DNA from: Flavobacteriaceae bacterium PRS1
GTDB taxonomy: Bacteria; Bacteroidota; Bacteroidia; Flavobacteriales; Flavobacteriaceae
Direction: 5' to 3'
Assembly (NCBI GenBank): GCA_003709165.1
Contig: RDRZ01000002.1
Location: 1 to 64,000, forward strand
DNA length: 64,000 nucleotides
Part shown: piece by piece, positions 34,131 to 44,667 of the stretch
How positions within the stretch are numbered: position 1 is the first letter of the stretch
Layout of the letters: every line of letters begins with the position of its first letter
Notes under the pieces: model-generated
Database searches by the model: none
Told to the model about the DNA's origin: nothing
Seen by the model: only the letters and a program-made list of their open reading frames with translations
Position numbers and translations under genes: made by a program

Positions 34131-34191
34131 TATTTATGATAAGTTTATATGTTCTTACATTACTTTAAACTTGCTTTAATAAGCTATCCAT

Positions 34192-36429
34192 TTATTGTTT
34201 TACAATCCTCTTTGTAATCTGTCCTTTATTTGAATATGTATTAATAAAATACATGCCACTACTTAAGTTGGTTAGTGAAATATTTTCCTGACTTTTATTT
34301 CCTGATACTACAATATCTTGTAAAACCCTCCCATTTATATCATACATAATTATACGTTCTAATATGTTATTACTTTGTATATGTAGTATGTCTTTAACCG
34401 GATTAGGATATAACAAAATGCTTCCTAACTCATTATCTTCTAAACCTAATACGCCACAAGTACCACTAAATAAACCACCATCTGTAATTGTCCAATTATC
34501 ACCACCAAGTAAAAGTATATCAGTCATATGTGTCCTTGCAGTTTGAGCAGCCATAGTACAATATTGAGAGTTACCTCCATCAAATGATTCGCTGGGTTTA
34601 AGATTTTGAGCATCCCAACCAATTAGTAAGGCATCATAATTAGCGTCTGATAGTGTTACTCCATTAAACATAAGTGTAAAATCGGTAATGCTCGTTACAT
34701 TAGCTGTATTCCAATTAAGAGGTTGCCCTGCATTATTAAAGTCTGTGGTGCCGGAAAACATAACATTCATAGATACAACGGAAGATACATCCCAACCGCT
34801 AATGTCTTGATTAAAAGGGGTGTTAAGAAACATAGCAGTCATATTGGTGATTAAAGAAGTGTTAAAAGTACTGATGTCCTGGTTAAAAGCTGTATTACTA
34901 AACATAGCAGTCATATCAGTTGCCGCTGGAGTACTCCAACTTAGTGGCTGCCCACCGTTATTGAATGCCGTACTACCAGTAAACATTAAATAAAAATTAG
35001 TGACACTATCTACATTCCAGGAACTGTTGTCTTGGTTAAATCCACCCGCTAACCAAAACATATTACCCATATTTGTTACACTAGATGTATTCCAATTTAA
35101 AGGTTGATCACCATTATTAAATGCACTCGCTCCCCAAAACATTGAGCTCATATTTGTTACATTACTTGTATCCCAAGAACTAACATCTTGATTAAAAGCA
35201 GTTGCACCGCTGAACAATTTGTTAAAGCTTGTTGCACCTGTTGTAGTCCAGTTTAAAGGTTGTCCACCGTTATTGTATAAAGAGGCTTGGCTAAACATAG
35301 CTTGTAGGTTTGTCACATTATTTAAATTCCAACCACTAAGGTCTTGGTTAAAGGTTCCTCAATTCATAAACATATTTGACAAATCTGTAGCTGCTATTGT
35401 ATTCCAACTTAAAGGTTGCCCTCCATTATTAAAGGCAGTATTATTAAAGAACATAGAACTAAAATCTGTCGCTTTTTCTACATTCCAAGCACTAATGTCT
35501 TGGTTAAATCCACCCGCTCCCCAAAACATAAATAACATATTAGTTACTGCAGATGTATTCCAGGTTAACGGCTGTCCTCCGTTATTAAAAGCACCAGTTC
35601 CCAAAAACATTGAAACCATGCCTGTCACTTTACTTGTATCCCAAGCACTAATGTTTTGGTTAAACACCCAAGCGCCATTAAACATACTAGACATATTCGT
35701 TGCTTTTGCAGTATTCCATCCACCTATATCTTGGTTAAAGGCTTGTGCTCTACTGAACATTCCTAAAAAATTTGTTACATTAGAAGTGTTCCAGGCACTT
35801 ATATCTTGGTTGAATACTGTAGTTATATTAAACATCCAGCTCATATCTGATACCATGGAAGTATTCCAGCTTAATGGTTGCCCGCCATTATTAAAAGCAC
35901 TTGTATTATAAAAAAGATAACTCATATTCGTTACTGTAGAAGTATCCCAAGCACTAATATCTTGATCAAAAATAGTAGCTAAACCAAACATAAAGCGCAT
36001 ACTTGTTACACCAGATAAATCGGGAGTATCAGTAGCATTGCCCATTAAATTAGAAGCTTCGGAAAAAGCTCTATCCATAGAAGTCCAAGCGTTGTTTTCC
36101 CATTGGTCTATGGAGATAATTTTTCGTCTATCGCCTTGATTATTAAAATAAATACGTGGAAAAGTGCCTCGTATACTAAAGGTGTAAGTACCAGATGTAT
36201 TAAAATCGTGGGTGACGTTTCCAGTAATACCAATCTCGTCAAAATTGCCATCATTATCCCAATCTACATCATAATTATATCCTCCACCAATTGTTGGAAT
36301 GGTAATGGATGTACTGTTTGAAGTTCCTGGGTTGTCTGTTTTCCAAGTGGTAATAAACTCGTTTTGCGAAAACACACAAGTACTAAAAATAAAAAATAAA
36401 GCATAACAAACTACAGTTTAATTTTTCAA
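34192..36429 (-). pseudogene. BspA-like (DUF285) repeat surface protein with T9SS domain, broken by stop codons
   Basis: Two frames (34192-35316 and 35359-36375) are in the same phase and together form one gene of about 745 codons. Sixteen or more repeats of about 30-40 residues with the FNQDISAWDTS and NMSSMF motifs mark BspA-type leucine-rich-like repeats; the last ~75 residues are a T9SS type A sorting domain (YPNPVKD...ITKRIVKQ). An in-frame TGA at 35359-35361 splits the repeats between NMFMN and GTFNQD. The 5' end is damaged too: the signal peptide (VVCYALFFIFSTCVFSQ) lacks a start codon and is preceded by an in-frame TAA (36418-36420), with a TTG at 36427-36429 before that. Two sequencing errors are the alternative. 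Confidence 0.85.
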
Positions 36430-36634
36430 AGAAACTTAAGTATTAGTAATATAGTATTTGGGAACTTAATTGCTATTAAACGGAGTGTTTAAAAAATGAT
36501 TGTTTTTCATTTCTTATACCTGTATAAAACAGATACTATTTCATACATTCAGTAATTAAACACCTACAATATAAGAGTATTTTTTTAAATAGATAAATTG
36601 AGTGTTATTTAAATACAGATTTTAAGTAACTATA

Positions 36635-37378
36635 TTACTTTAAACTTGCTTTCATCAATTCTCTATTCATACGAGCAATGGTATCTAACGAAATACTTTT
36701 AGGGCATTCAATTTCGCAAGCTCCTGTATTTGAACAGTTACCAAAGCCTTCCAAATCCATTTGTGCTACCATATTCAACACACGATCTGCAGCTTCAATT
36801 TGCCCTTGAGGCAACAATGCATATTGAGATACTTTAGCGCCAACAAACAACATTGCTGATGAGTTTTTACAAGCTGCCACACAAGCACCACAGCCAATAC
36901 AAGTTGCTGCATCCATAGCTTTATCGGCGGCATGTTTAGAAATAGGAATTGAATTTGCATCCTGTGTGTTTCCAGAAGTATTTACAGAAATATATCCTCC
37001 AGCTTGCTGGATACGTTCAAAAGACATTCTGTCAACCACCAAATCTTTAATAACAGGAAATGCTACCGCTCTAAATGGTTCAATAGTAATAGTTTCACCA
37101 TCTTTAAACCTTCTCATATGTAATTGGCAAGTAGTAACTCCTCTGTCTGGACCATGAGCTTGCCCATTGATGTACATAGCACACATACCACAAATACCTT
37201 CGCGACAGTCGTGATCGAAAGCAACAGGGTCGTCTCCAGAGTTTACGAGCTGTTCATTCAATACATCCATCATTTCTAAAAAAGACATGTGTTCTGAAAT
37301 ATCAGTCACTTTATAATCGACCATTTGACCCTTTGCGTTGGCGTTTTTTTGTCTCCAGATTTTTAGTGTTAAATTCAT
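36635..37378 (-). CDS. sdhB: Succinate dehydrogenase/fumarate reductase iron-sulfur subunit
   Basis: The 247-residue protein carries three Fe-S clusters that pass electrons from the flavoprotein to the quinone. The [2Fe-2S] ligands are C58, C63, C66 and C84; the second group is C160, C163, C166 and C170 ([11 protein letters not shown]), and the third is C215, C221 and C225 ([11 protein letters not shown]). This is the shape of type B enzymes. It is the last gene of the sdhC-sdhA-sdhB operon, 156 bases after sdhA. The clusters depend on the suf system encoded further on. Confidence 0.96.
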   Translation of the reverse strand: MNLTLKIWRQKNANAKGQMVDYKVTDISEHMSFLEMMDVLNEQLVNSGDDPVAFDHDCREGICGMCAMYINGQAHGPDRGVTTCQLHMRRFKDGETITIEPFRAVAFPVIKDLVVDRMSFERIQQAGGYISVNTSGNTQDANSIPISKHAADKAMDAATCIGCGACVAACKNSSAMLFVGAKVSQYALLPQGQIEAADRVLNMVAQMDLEGFGNCSNTGACEIECPKSISLDTIARMNRELMKASLK

Positions 37379-37534
37379 TTTGTTTTTGTTTATAAAAAGC
37401 TACTTAAAAGAATTCATATTTTTACAATTAATTTAAATAATATCATATAGATAAAAGAGAAGAGAGAATAGAAAAAAGAGAGGTGTCTGTTTTTAAATTC
37501 TATACTCTTTATTCTATTTTCTTTGTTCCAAAAA

Positions 37535-39547
37535 TTACTTATAACTCCTCGTTTTCAACTCAATATCTTTAAACTCTAATTCTTCTTTATGCAAAACAGC
37601 ATCAGCAGGTTCGCCTTGGTATTCCCAAGCTGAAACATACGCATAATCTTTATCGTTACGTTTTGCTTCTCCCTTTTGTTCTCCTTCTAACTCTACTGAT
37701 TCTTCTCTAAAATGTCCTCCACAAGATTCGTTTCTTGCTAAAGCATCTTTTGCAAATAATTCTCCGAGTTCTAAAAAGTCGGCAACACGACCTGCTTTTT
37801 CCAGTTCAGGATTCATTTCGTTTTCACTTCCCGGAACATTTACATTTTTCCAGAAATCTTCACGAATGGCTTTAATATCTGCCATCGCCTCTTTTAAGTC
37901 TTTTTCGTTACGAGCCATGCCTACTTTGTTCCACATTACGGTCCCTAATTTTTTATGAAAATAATCTACAGACTTGTTCCCTTTATTATTAATGAATAAA
38001 TTAATACGTTCCGAAACTTCTTTTTCAGCTGCTTCAAATTCCGGAGAATCGGTTGAAATTTTCCCTGTACGAATATCATCAGATAAATAATCACCAATAG
38101 TATAAGGCAATACAAAATAACCATCTGCCAAACCTTGCATTAACGCTGAAGCTCCTAAACGGTTAGCCCCATGATCTGAGAAATTAGCTTCGCCAATACA
38201 ATATAAACCAGGAACGGTAGTCATTAAATTATAATCTACCCAAATGCCTCCCATCGTATAATGAGTTGCTGGATAAATCATCATTGGAGTTTTGTATGGA
38301 TCCTCGTCAACTATTTTCTCATACATCTGGAATAAGTTTCCGTATTTTTCTTCTATAACTTCCTGACCAAATTCGTATATTTTTTTTTCGGAAGGATTAG
38401 AAATACCATGAATTTTTGCCTGCTCTTTTCCGTAGCGAATTATGGCTGATTTAAAATCTAAATACACCGCTTCGCCTGTTTTGTTTACGCCATAACCTGC
38501 ATCGCAACGCTCTTTAGCGGCACGAGAAGCCACATCACGAGGAACAAGATTTCCAAAAGCCGGATAACGACGTTCTAAATAATAATCTCTTTCTTCTTCA
38601 GACAAATCGGTTGGTTTTTTACGACCTTCTCTAATTGCCATGACATCATCCATATTTTTAGGCACCCAAATACGTCCATCATTACGTAAGGATTCAGACA
38701 TTAATGTCAATTTAGATTGATAATCTCCCGAACGCGGAATACAAGTAGGATGAATTTGAGTATAACAAGGATTTGCGAAATACGCTCCTTTTTTATGCAT
38801 TTTCCAAGCTGCTGTGGCATTAGAACCCATTGCGTTTGTAGATAAGAAATATACATTTCCGTAGCCACCGGATGCAATAACAACTGCATGAGCCGAATGT
38901 CGTTCTAACTCACCTGTAATTAAATTACGTGCAATAATTCCTCGTGCTTTCCCATCAACAATAACTACATCCAGCATTTCATGGCGGTTAAACATTTCGA
39001 TTTTACCACGAGCAATTTGTCTATTCATTGCCGAATATGCTCCTAATAATAATTGTTGGCCTGTTTGACCTTTAGCATAAAAAGTCCTCGAAACAAGAAC
39101 TCCACCAAAAGAACGATTATCTAATAAGCCTCCATATTCACGTGCAAAAGGCACACCTTGAGCTACACATTGGTCAATGATATTTCCAGAAACTTCTGCT
39201 AAACGATACACATTTGCTTCGCGAGATCGATAATCGCCTCCTTTTACCGTATCATAAAATAATCTATAATTAGAATCACCATCACCTTGATAATTTTTTG
39301 AAGCATTAATTCCACCTTGTGCTGCAATAGAATGTGCACGACGTGGAGAATCTTGATAACAAAATGCTTTTATATTATAGCCTAATTCTGCTAAAGTTGC
39401 GGCAGCCGAGCCTCCTGCCAAACCTGTACCAATCATAATAATATCAATGTTACGTTTATTGGCAGGGTTCACTAAATCGATATTATTTTTATAATCTGTC
39501 CATTTATCTTTAATTGGACCTTGAGGTACTTTTGAATCTAAAGTCAT
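37535..39547 (-). CDS. sdhA: Succinate dehydrogenase/fumarate reductase flavoprotein subunit
   Basis: The 670-residue subunit oxidises succinate to fumarate. FAD is bound by GTGLAGG (40-46) and covalently by a His in HSIAAQGG (H72). It contains the substrate-side motifs, e.g. [13 protein letters not shown] near 264 and [17 protein letters not shown]. The length (670) is typical of Bacteroidota and epsilonproteobacterial type B enzymes. It starts 12 bases after sdhC and is followed by sdhB. Confidence 0.97.
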   Translation of the reverse strand: MTLDSKVPQGPIKDKWTDYKNNIDLVNPANKRNIDIIMIGTGLAGGSAAATLAELGYNIKAFCYQDSPRRAHSIAAQGGINASKNYQGDGDSNYRLFYDTVKGGDYRSREANVYRLAEVSGNIIDQCVAQGVPFAREYGGLLDNRSFGGVLVSRTFYAKGQTGQQLLLGAYSAMNRQIARGKIEMFNRHEMLDVVIVDGKARGIIARNLITGELERHSAHAVVIASGGYGNVYFLSTNAMGSNATAAWKMHKKGAYFANPCYTQIHPTCIPRSGDYQSKLTLMSESLRNDGRIWVPKNMDDVMAIREGRKKPTDLSEEERDYYLERRYPAFGNLVPRDVASRAAKERCDAGYGVNKTGEAVYLDFKSAIIRYGKEQAKIHGISNPSEKKIYEFGQEVIEEKYGNLFQMYEKIVDEDPYKTPMMIYPATHYTMGGIWVDYNLMTTVPGLYCIGEANFSDHGANRLGASALMQGLADGYFVLPYTIGDYLSDDIRTGKISTDSPEFEAAEKEVSERINLFINNKGNKSVDYFHKKLGTVMWNKVGMARNEKDLKEAMADIKAIREDFWKNVNVPGSENEMNPELEKAGRVADFLELGELFAKDALARNESCGGHFREESVELEGEQKGEAKRNDKDYAYVSAWEYQGEPADAVLHKEELEFKDIELKTRSYK

Positions 39548-39559
39548 AATTGTATAAGA

Positions 39560-40240
39560 TTAATGATGATTAAAGTGATGATAAAGTGCTATAAAAATAA
39601 ATCCCAGAGGAAGAATTATAGAATATGCTATGCCAATATTTTGTAATGTTTTCTTTCTTCCTGCTGTAACTCCCATAGATTGGAACGCTGATGTAAAGCC
39701 ATGTAACAAGTGTAATGCTAAAAACACAAAAGCTACTACATAAGCTCCAACTCTAACAGGATTTAAAAAATTTTCCTGAAGCTCATGGAAATATCTGTAA
39801 CCATCTACACCTTCATGTAATCCAGACCAATCCCCTTTAATAAATTTTGTATTAATTTCCGGAAACCAAAAATCTATAAAATGTAATATGATAAAAGCTA
39901 AAATGGCAACACCAGACCAAATCATATTTCTACTCATCCACGAAGAATTAGCAGCACTCTGGTTTTTAATATACTTTACTTTTCTTGAACTCAAATTTTT
40001 GAATTCCAATATAAACCCCATTACAAAATGAAAAACAACACCAAAAATTAAAATTGGTTGTATTACAAATTGTATTATGGAACTTGTTCCCATAAAATGT
40101 GACACTTCGTTAAAGACATCTGGATTAAAAACCGATAAAATATTGATTGCAAAATGTTGAAGTAAAAAGATCATGAGGAAGAATGCCGAAAGTGCCATGG
40201 CTACTTTTCTTCCTATTGAAGATTTAAAAAATCCACCCAT
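39560..40240 (-). CDS. sdhC: Succinate dehydrogenase cytochrome b subunit (type B)
   Basis: The 226-residue membrane protein has five predicted helices, the type B architecture with two haems, in contrast to the separate SdhC and SdhD of E. coli. Candidate haem ligands are the His residues in LQHFA (near 28), FHFVMG (near 86), ILHFIDF (near 119) and LHLLHGF (near 177). It anchors SdhA-SdhB to the inner membrane and reduces menaquinone. A well-formed promoter lies 27 nt upstream. No sdhD is present, as expected. Confidence 0.94.
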   Translation of the reverse strand: MGGFFKSSIGRKVAMALSAFFLMIFLLQHFAINILSVFNPDVFNEVSHFMGTSSIIQFVIQPILIFGVVFHFVMGFILEFKNLSSRKVKYIKNQSAANSSWMSRNMIWSGVAILAFIILHFIDFWFPEINTKFIKGDWSGLHEGVDGYRYFHELQENFLNPVRVGAYVVAFVFLALHLLHGFTSAFQSMGVTAGRKKTLQNIGIAYSIILPLGFIFIALYHHFNHH

Positions 40241-40266
40241 TATTTTGAAGTTAATTAAATGTTAGG

Positions 40267-40298
40267 CAAAAGTAGTGCTTAACGTAATTTTAGGCAAA
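40267..40298 (-). promoter_or_regulatory. Promoter of the sdhCAB operon
   Basis: On the minus strand TTTG (40295-40298), a 20-nt spacer and TACTTTTG (40267-40274) match the Bacteroidota consensus TTG-N19-21-TAnnTTTG. The leader to the sdhC ATG is about 26 nt. Confidence 0.65.
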
Positions 40299-40334
40299 CT
40301 TTGAAAGTTTTTTATTAAAAATCTTATAGGGATA

Positions 40335-41570
40335 TTAGAAATTAAACCTAGGGTTTACTATAGTGTTATATATAGACCCAAATGAATAACTTAAACCTAT
40401 ACTAAAAAAGTAGTTATATCCTGATTTTAATTGTTGTTGTCGTAATAATAAATCTTCTAAAGACACATCTCCTGCTGCCAAATTAACTTGGTTTCTGTTT
40501 ATACTATAACTTCCATGAAGATTTAAGCTAAACCCTTTAAATAATCTAACGTTTGTACCAATAAAAAATGATAATGAATATAAACTGGTATCATGTAAAA
40601 ATTGCTCTAATGCTGCTTCACCAGATATACTTCCCCATTTTTGATTTACACTTCCTCCCAAAGACAGCTCGTGCTCCCATAGATATTCACTGTCTTCCCC
40701 AAAAATAGTGCTTTCAATATAGTTATTATAAACAATCCCGTTTCTATATGATAATGTTAACTGTTTTTTTGCGGACTCATCATATTTAAAAAAGTTGTAT
40801 TCAATTGCAGGTTTAAAAGACCAATAAAAATCTTTATTACTAAATACAGAAGAACCTAATCTTCCAAATGCGCCTATGGACCAATGATTATTTAAACTAA
40901 TGACATCGCTTACTCTGACAAATTTTGAGCTTTGGATTGATACAATCTCATCATCCTCAAAACTAAATGTAGATTTACTTTCATTAAACCCTAGCCTGAT
41001 AGAAAACTTATTCTCTTCTGTAACTCGTTTTGCAGACAGGTTAATATTTAGATTGCTAAACTTACTTGTTTCTTGTCCATTAAACCGTCCATTTGCACCT
41101 ATACGAAAAACCCAATAATTCCATGGGTCAACTACTTTTTCTTTAGGTTCTTCATCTTTTGGGTTAGGAATGCTTACCGATACCTCACCAATTGTATTTT
41201 TCTCTATCCAAAAACGAACTAAGCCAAGTTTAATATACTCTAAAGTATGCTTTCTAATATCATCGTTAGTCATATTTGTATCAGTAGAAAATTCCAGCTT
41301 ATAATTAATCGCTTCAAATTCATTTTTTCCAATAAAGTCTATCTCATATTCTCTCCCTCCACTTCCATTTCTTTGTGTAACAAAAAACAAATGCACATCG
41401 CTGAAGCTTTGATCTCTTACAAATTGTACATTCCCTAAATTCTGTTTCATATACGTAGTATCACATCTATCACAATCTAAAAATATTTTTAAATCGCTAT
41501 TAGAAACTTGAGAAAAGGATGAAAAAGTAAAGCAAAAAAATAAAAGTGTAGTAATTGCTGATTTTAACAT
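40335..41570 (-). CDS. Outer-membrane barrel-type protein of unknown function
   Basis: The 411-residue product has a signal peptide (1-20, ending SFSQ), a small N-terminal domain (about 21-150) with a CDRC motif, an acidic linker with Pro and Glu (about 130-147), and a C-terminal half rich in alternating strands that ends in Phe (PRFNF), typical of an outer-membrane beta-barrel. I recognise no named family. It is a single minus-strand gene 96 bases upstream of sdhC; the sdh promoter lies between them. Confidence 0.8.
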   Translation of the reverse strand: MLKSAITTLLFFCFTFSSFSQVSNSDLKIFLDCDRCDTTYMKQNLGNVQFVRDQSFSDVHLFFVTQRNGSGGREYEIDFIGKNEFEAINYKLEFSTDTNMTNDDIRKHTLEYIKLGLVRFWIEKNTIGEVSVSIPNPKDEEPKEKVVDPWNYWVFRIGANGRFNGQETSKFSNLNINLSAKRVTEENKFSIRLGFNESKSTFSFEDDEIVSIQSSKFVRVSDVISLNNHWSIGAFGRLGSSVFSNKDFYWSFKPAIEYNFFKYDESAKKQLTLSYRNGIVYNNYIESTIFGEDSEYLWEHELSLGGSVNQKWGSISGEAALEQFLHDTSLYSLSFFIGTNVRLFKGFSLNLHGSYSINRNQVNLAAGDVSLEDLLLRQQQLKSGYNYFFSIGLSYSFGSIYNTIVNPRFNF

Positions 41571-41645
41571 TGATTGATGGTTTTGTTAACTTAGCCAAAT
41601 TAGCCTTTACAAAACGACCTAAATACTTTTTTAGTTTATTTTAAC

Positions 41646-41690
41646 AAAAGGATTTCTAATTTAGAACGAGTCTAATAAAATTCCTTTTTT
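41646..41690 (-). terminator. Possible terminator after the BNR-repeat gene
   Basis: On the minus strand AAAAGGAA pairs with TCCTTTT, with an inner TTAGA/TCTAA stem; the arms are unequal, so the fold is imperfect. It starts 10 bases past the stop codon. Confidence 0.4.
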
Positions 41691-41699
41691 ATTAATAAA

Positions 41700-44543
41700 T
41701 TATTTCACTTCTAAAGCTGTTTTTTCAGAACCTATTTGGATGGTATATTTTCCTTTGGGTAAATAGTAATTTCCGTTTTTAGCCTTTTTAATTTTAATAT
41801 CGGTATTTTCTTTTAAAAAAGCTTTTCTTCCTTTTTCAGTGATGGTTAAATCATAATCGGTATAATTAAAGCCTATATCTGTTTTTACTGATATTGTATT
41901 TAGTTCTATTCCACTTTCTGATACTATTTTAATAGTTAGATTTTCAGATGTATTAGCATAGAATTTAAAAGTTGTGGACGGCTCAAAAGCTTGACTCCAT
42001 TTGCTACGAGAACTTCCCCAACGTGAAGAATATCGTACACTTTCAGTTTTGAAAAGTAGTATAGATGCATTCATTTTTGATGCATTCATTTGTTGTAAAG
42101 GTGCAATATTAGCTTTATAAATGCTTCTTCCGTGAGTTCCTAAAAGAATATCTTTTGCTTCAGCCTGTACAGCAATATCATGAACAGCTACATTTGGCAA
42201 TCCTTTACTAAAAGCTTCCCAAGAAATTCCATGATTAAACGATACATAAGCACCATTATCTGTTCCGAGATATAAAAGATTTTCATTTTCAGGATCTTCT
42301 CTAATCACATTTACTGGTGACATTGGAATATTAGAGCTAATACTTTTCCATGTTTTTCCATAATTTTCACTAACATAAACATAGACTTTAAAATCATCCC
42401 AACGATATCCATTCAAGGTTACATAAACACGTTCTTTTTTATATTGTGAAGCTACAATTCGAGACACCCAAAGATCCTTTGGAAATGAATCAGAAACAAT
42501 ATCCCAATTTCCTCCACCATTTTTGGTTATATGTAATAATCCATCATCACTTCCTGTGTATATTAACCCAAATTTAAATGGAGATTCGGTAATACTAGTT
42601 ATAGTTCCATAAGCTACATTTCCTTTCTTTCCTCCTTTGGTTAAATCTCCACTTATAGCTTCCCAATCATCACCTTGATTCATAGATCTCATTAATTTAT
42701 TACCTCCTAAATACAAAATGTCCTGGTTATGAGGTGATAACAAAATTGGCGTTTGCCAATTAAATCGATATGGATTCTCTCCTAACTCGTGCTTTATAGA
42801 TAAGCGCGTTGTTTTATTAGTTTCCCTATTAATTCTAAAATAATTTCCAAATTGAAATCCAGTATAAACAATATTGGCGTTTCGAGAATCTACCTGGACT
42901 TGCATACCATCTCCGCCCATAATACCTTCCCATGGATATTGACCTCGAGCATGCCATGATTTATTTTCTCTGGCATTATTTGCGCCAACCCAAACACCAT
43001 TATCTTGCAAACCTCCATACACATTATATGGTTTTTCATTATCAACAGCAATTGCATAAAACTGCCCAACAGATGGTGCATTGTTTTTAATCCAATTTTC
43101 TCCATCGTCATAGGTTATGTTCACTCCACCATCGTTTCCATTTATTAAATGATTAGGATTGTTAGGATTTATCCAAAGAATATGATGATCGCCATGAACA
43201 TTTTCAGCACCAATCGATGTAAATGTTTTGCCACCATCTTTCGATTTTAAAATAGGCACGCCATAAACATAAATATTATTTTCATTATTTGGAGCAACAT
43301 AAATGTGTCCAAAATAATAACCATAACTATAATACAATCCGTCTAAAAAGCCGTCATGTGTTTTACTCCACGTTTTGCCTCCATCTATACTTTTATAAAT
43401 TTCGGCGCCAATAACAGGAGTATCAAACAGCATAGAATTCGCATCTTCTAAATATTTAGCAAGGTCAATAGGTTTTACACTACCACTTCTTACCATTTGT
43501 TTAACATTTTGGGCGCGATATTTTTCTTGAAAACCATTCGTTTTTAAAAATGTATTGAGCTTTTTATCATCCAGACTTAAAAGTGTTTCGGTACTCATTG
43601 TCTTAAAGTCATCTTTAGTTAAATCGTCAGATTTTTCTTTTTCATCTTCAGAAGATCTTCTAAACTGATTGTCGTGAATAGCATAAACTATATTGTAATT
43701 GTAAACAGCAAAACCAATTCTACCAACACCTTGTCCTATTGGGAAACCACTTCCCTCTATTGAAACTTTTGTCCACGTTTCTCCAGCATCAGTACTTTTA
43801 TAAATAGCTGAATTGTTTCCGCTTCCATCAAAATCCCAAGCTTTTCTATCTTTTGTCCAGGACGACGCAAACATCACATTAAAATTATTCGGTGAATGTT
43901 GCATATCTATAATCCCACTTATATCATCTATAAAAAGTGTTTGCTTCCAAGTATTACCTCCATCTGTAGTTTTATAAACACCTCGTTCGTTATTTGGTGA
44001 ATATAAATGTCCTGTTACACCAACCACAACTTCGTCTGGATTGTTAGGATTAATTAATATTCGCCCTATATGATGCGAATCTGTAAGCCCAACATTTTGC
44101 CAAGTTTTACCATTATCGCTAGATTTTAATATCCCAATTCCTGCATAAGACGAACGTGAGGAATTATTTTCTCCTGTCCCAACCCAAATAGTTCTGCTTT
44201 TCCAATCAACTGCAATATCACCAACATTTTGCGTGTTTGAATTATCAAGGATTGGTGTAAAAGTTGTGCCATTATTTACAGTATACCAAACACCTCCAGA
44301 AGCATAGGCCACATAAAACTCGGATGGGTTATCAGGATTAACAGCCAAATCGGTTACACGACCACTCATAATAGTGGGGCCTATATTAGTAAAAGGCACA
44401 TTTTTTACTATTGAATTTTTTTGCATTTCTTCTTTTTGTTGCAATGCGTTTTGCACTATATCTGCAGTAGAAGCAGCTTGTTGTGCATTAGCTTGTAAAG
44501 TAAAAAGAAGACTTAATGATAAAATTAATTTTAGGATATTCAT
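41700..44543 (-). CDS. Exported BNR/VPS10-type beta-propeller protein
   Basis: The 947-residue product has a signal peptide (1-20, ANAQ) and many sialidase-type BNR/Asp-box repeats: SSDNGKTWQ, TTDGGNTWK, STDAGETWT, SIDGGKTWS, SKDGGKTF and others. They should fold into two beta-propellers (about 50-290 and 380-830). A charged segment (about 300-365) separates them. It resembles the VPS10/sortilin-like glycosyl hydrolase family common in Bacteroidota, but no catalytic residues can be assigned, and no T9SS sorting domain is obvious. It is a single gene, divergent from pepP. Confidence 0.88.
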   Translation of the reverse strand: MNILKLILSLSLLFTLQANAQQAASTADIVQNALQQKEEMQKNSIVKNVPFTNIGPTIMSGRVTDLAVNPDNPSEFYVAYASGGVWYTVNNGTTFTPILDNSNTQNVGDIAVDWKSRTIWVGTGENNSSRSSYAGIGILKSSDNGKTWQNVGLTDSHHIGRILINPNNPDEVVVGVTGHLYSPNNERGVYKTTDGGNTWKQTLFIDDISGIIDMQHSPNNFNVMFASSWTKDRKAWDFDGSGNNSAIYKSTDAGETWTKVSIEGSGFPIGQGVGRIGFAVYNYNIVYAIHDNQFRRSSEDEKEKSDDLTKDDFKTMSTETLLSLDDKKLNTFLKTNGFQEKYRAQNVKQMVRSGSVKPIDLAKYLEDANSMLFDTPVIGAEIYKSIDGGKTWSKTHDGFLDGLYYSYGYYFGHIYVAPNNENNIYVYGVPILKSKDGGKTFTSIGAENVHGDHHILWINPNNPNHLINGNDGGVNITYDDGENWIKNNAPSVGQFYAIAVDNEKPYNVYGGLQDNGVWVGANNARENKSWHARGQYPWEGIMGGDGMQVQVDSRNANIVYTGFQFGNYFRINRETNKTTRLSIKHELGENPYRFNWQTPILLSPHNQDILYLGGNKLMRSMNQGDDWEAISGDLTKGGKKGNVAYGTITSITESPFKFGLIYTGSDDGLLHITKNGGGNWDIVSDSFPKDLWVSRIVASQYKKERVYVTLNGYRWDDFKVYVYVSENYGKTWKSISSNIPMSPVNVIREDPENENLLYLGTDNGAYVSFNHGISWEAFSKGLPNVAVHDIAVQAEAKDILLGTHGRSIYKANIAPLQQMNASKMNASILLFKTESVRYSSRWGSSRSKWSQAFEPSTTFKFYANTSENLTIKIVSESGIELNTISVKTDIGFNYTDYDLTITEKGRKAFLKENTDIKIKKAKNGNYYLPKGKYTIQIGSEKTALEVK

Positions 44544-44667
44544 AAGTTAGTTAGTTTAAGGTTTGAAAGTAAACAAATGTCATTGTTTCACAAAATTTTA
44601 CTTCCGTATTAACGTCTATTGCTTTAATTTATTTTATTTTTGAAGCATTACGAAAACCTAATATATA

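Noticed and set aside
35359-35361. In-frame TGA in the BspA-like gene as a selenocysteine codon or programmed read-through
   Set aside because: The position falls in a repeat where a small residue is expected, no selenocysteine hairpin follows, and the gene has a second stop lesion at its start; simple inactivation or sequence error explains it better.
35219-35911. 230-codon plus-strand frame opposite the BspA-like gene
   Set aside because: It is the antisense of the repeat units, its own repeats mirror them, and it has no family features or promoter.
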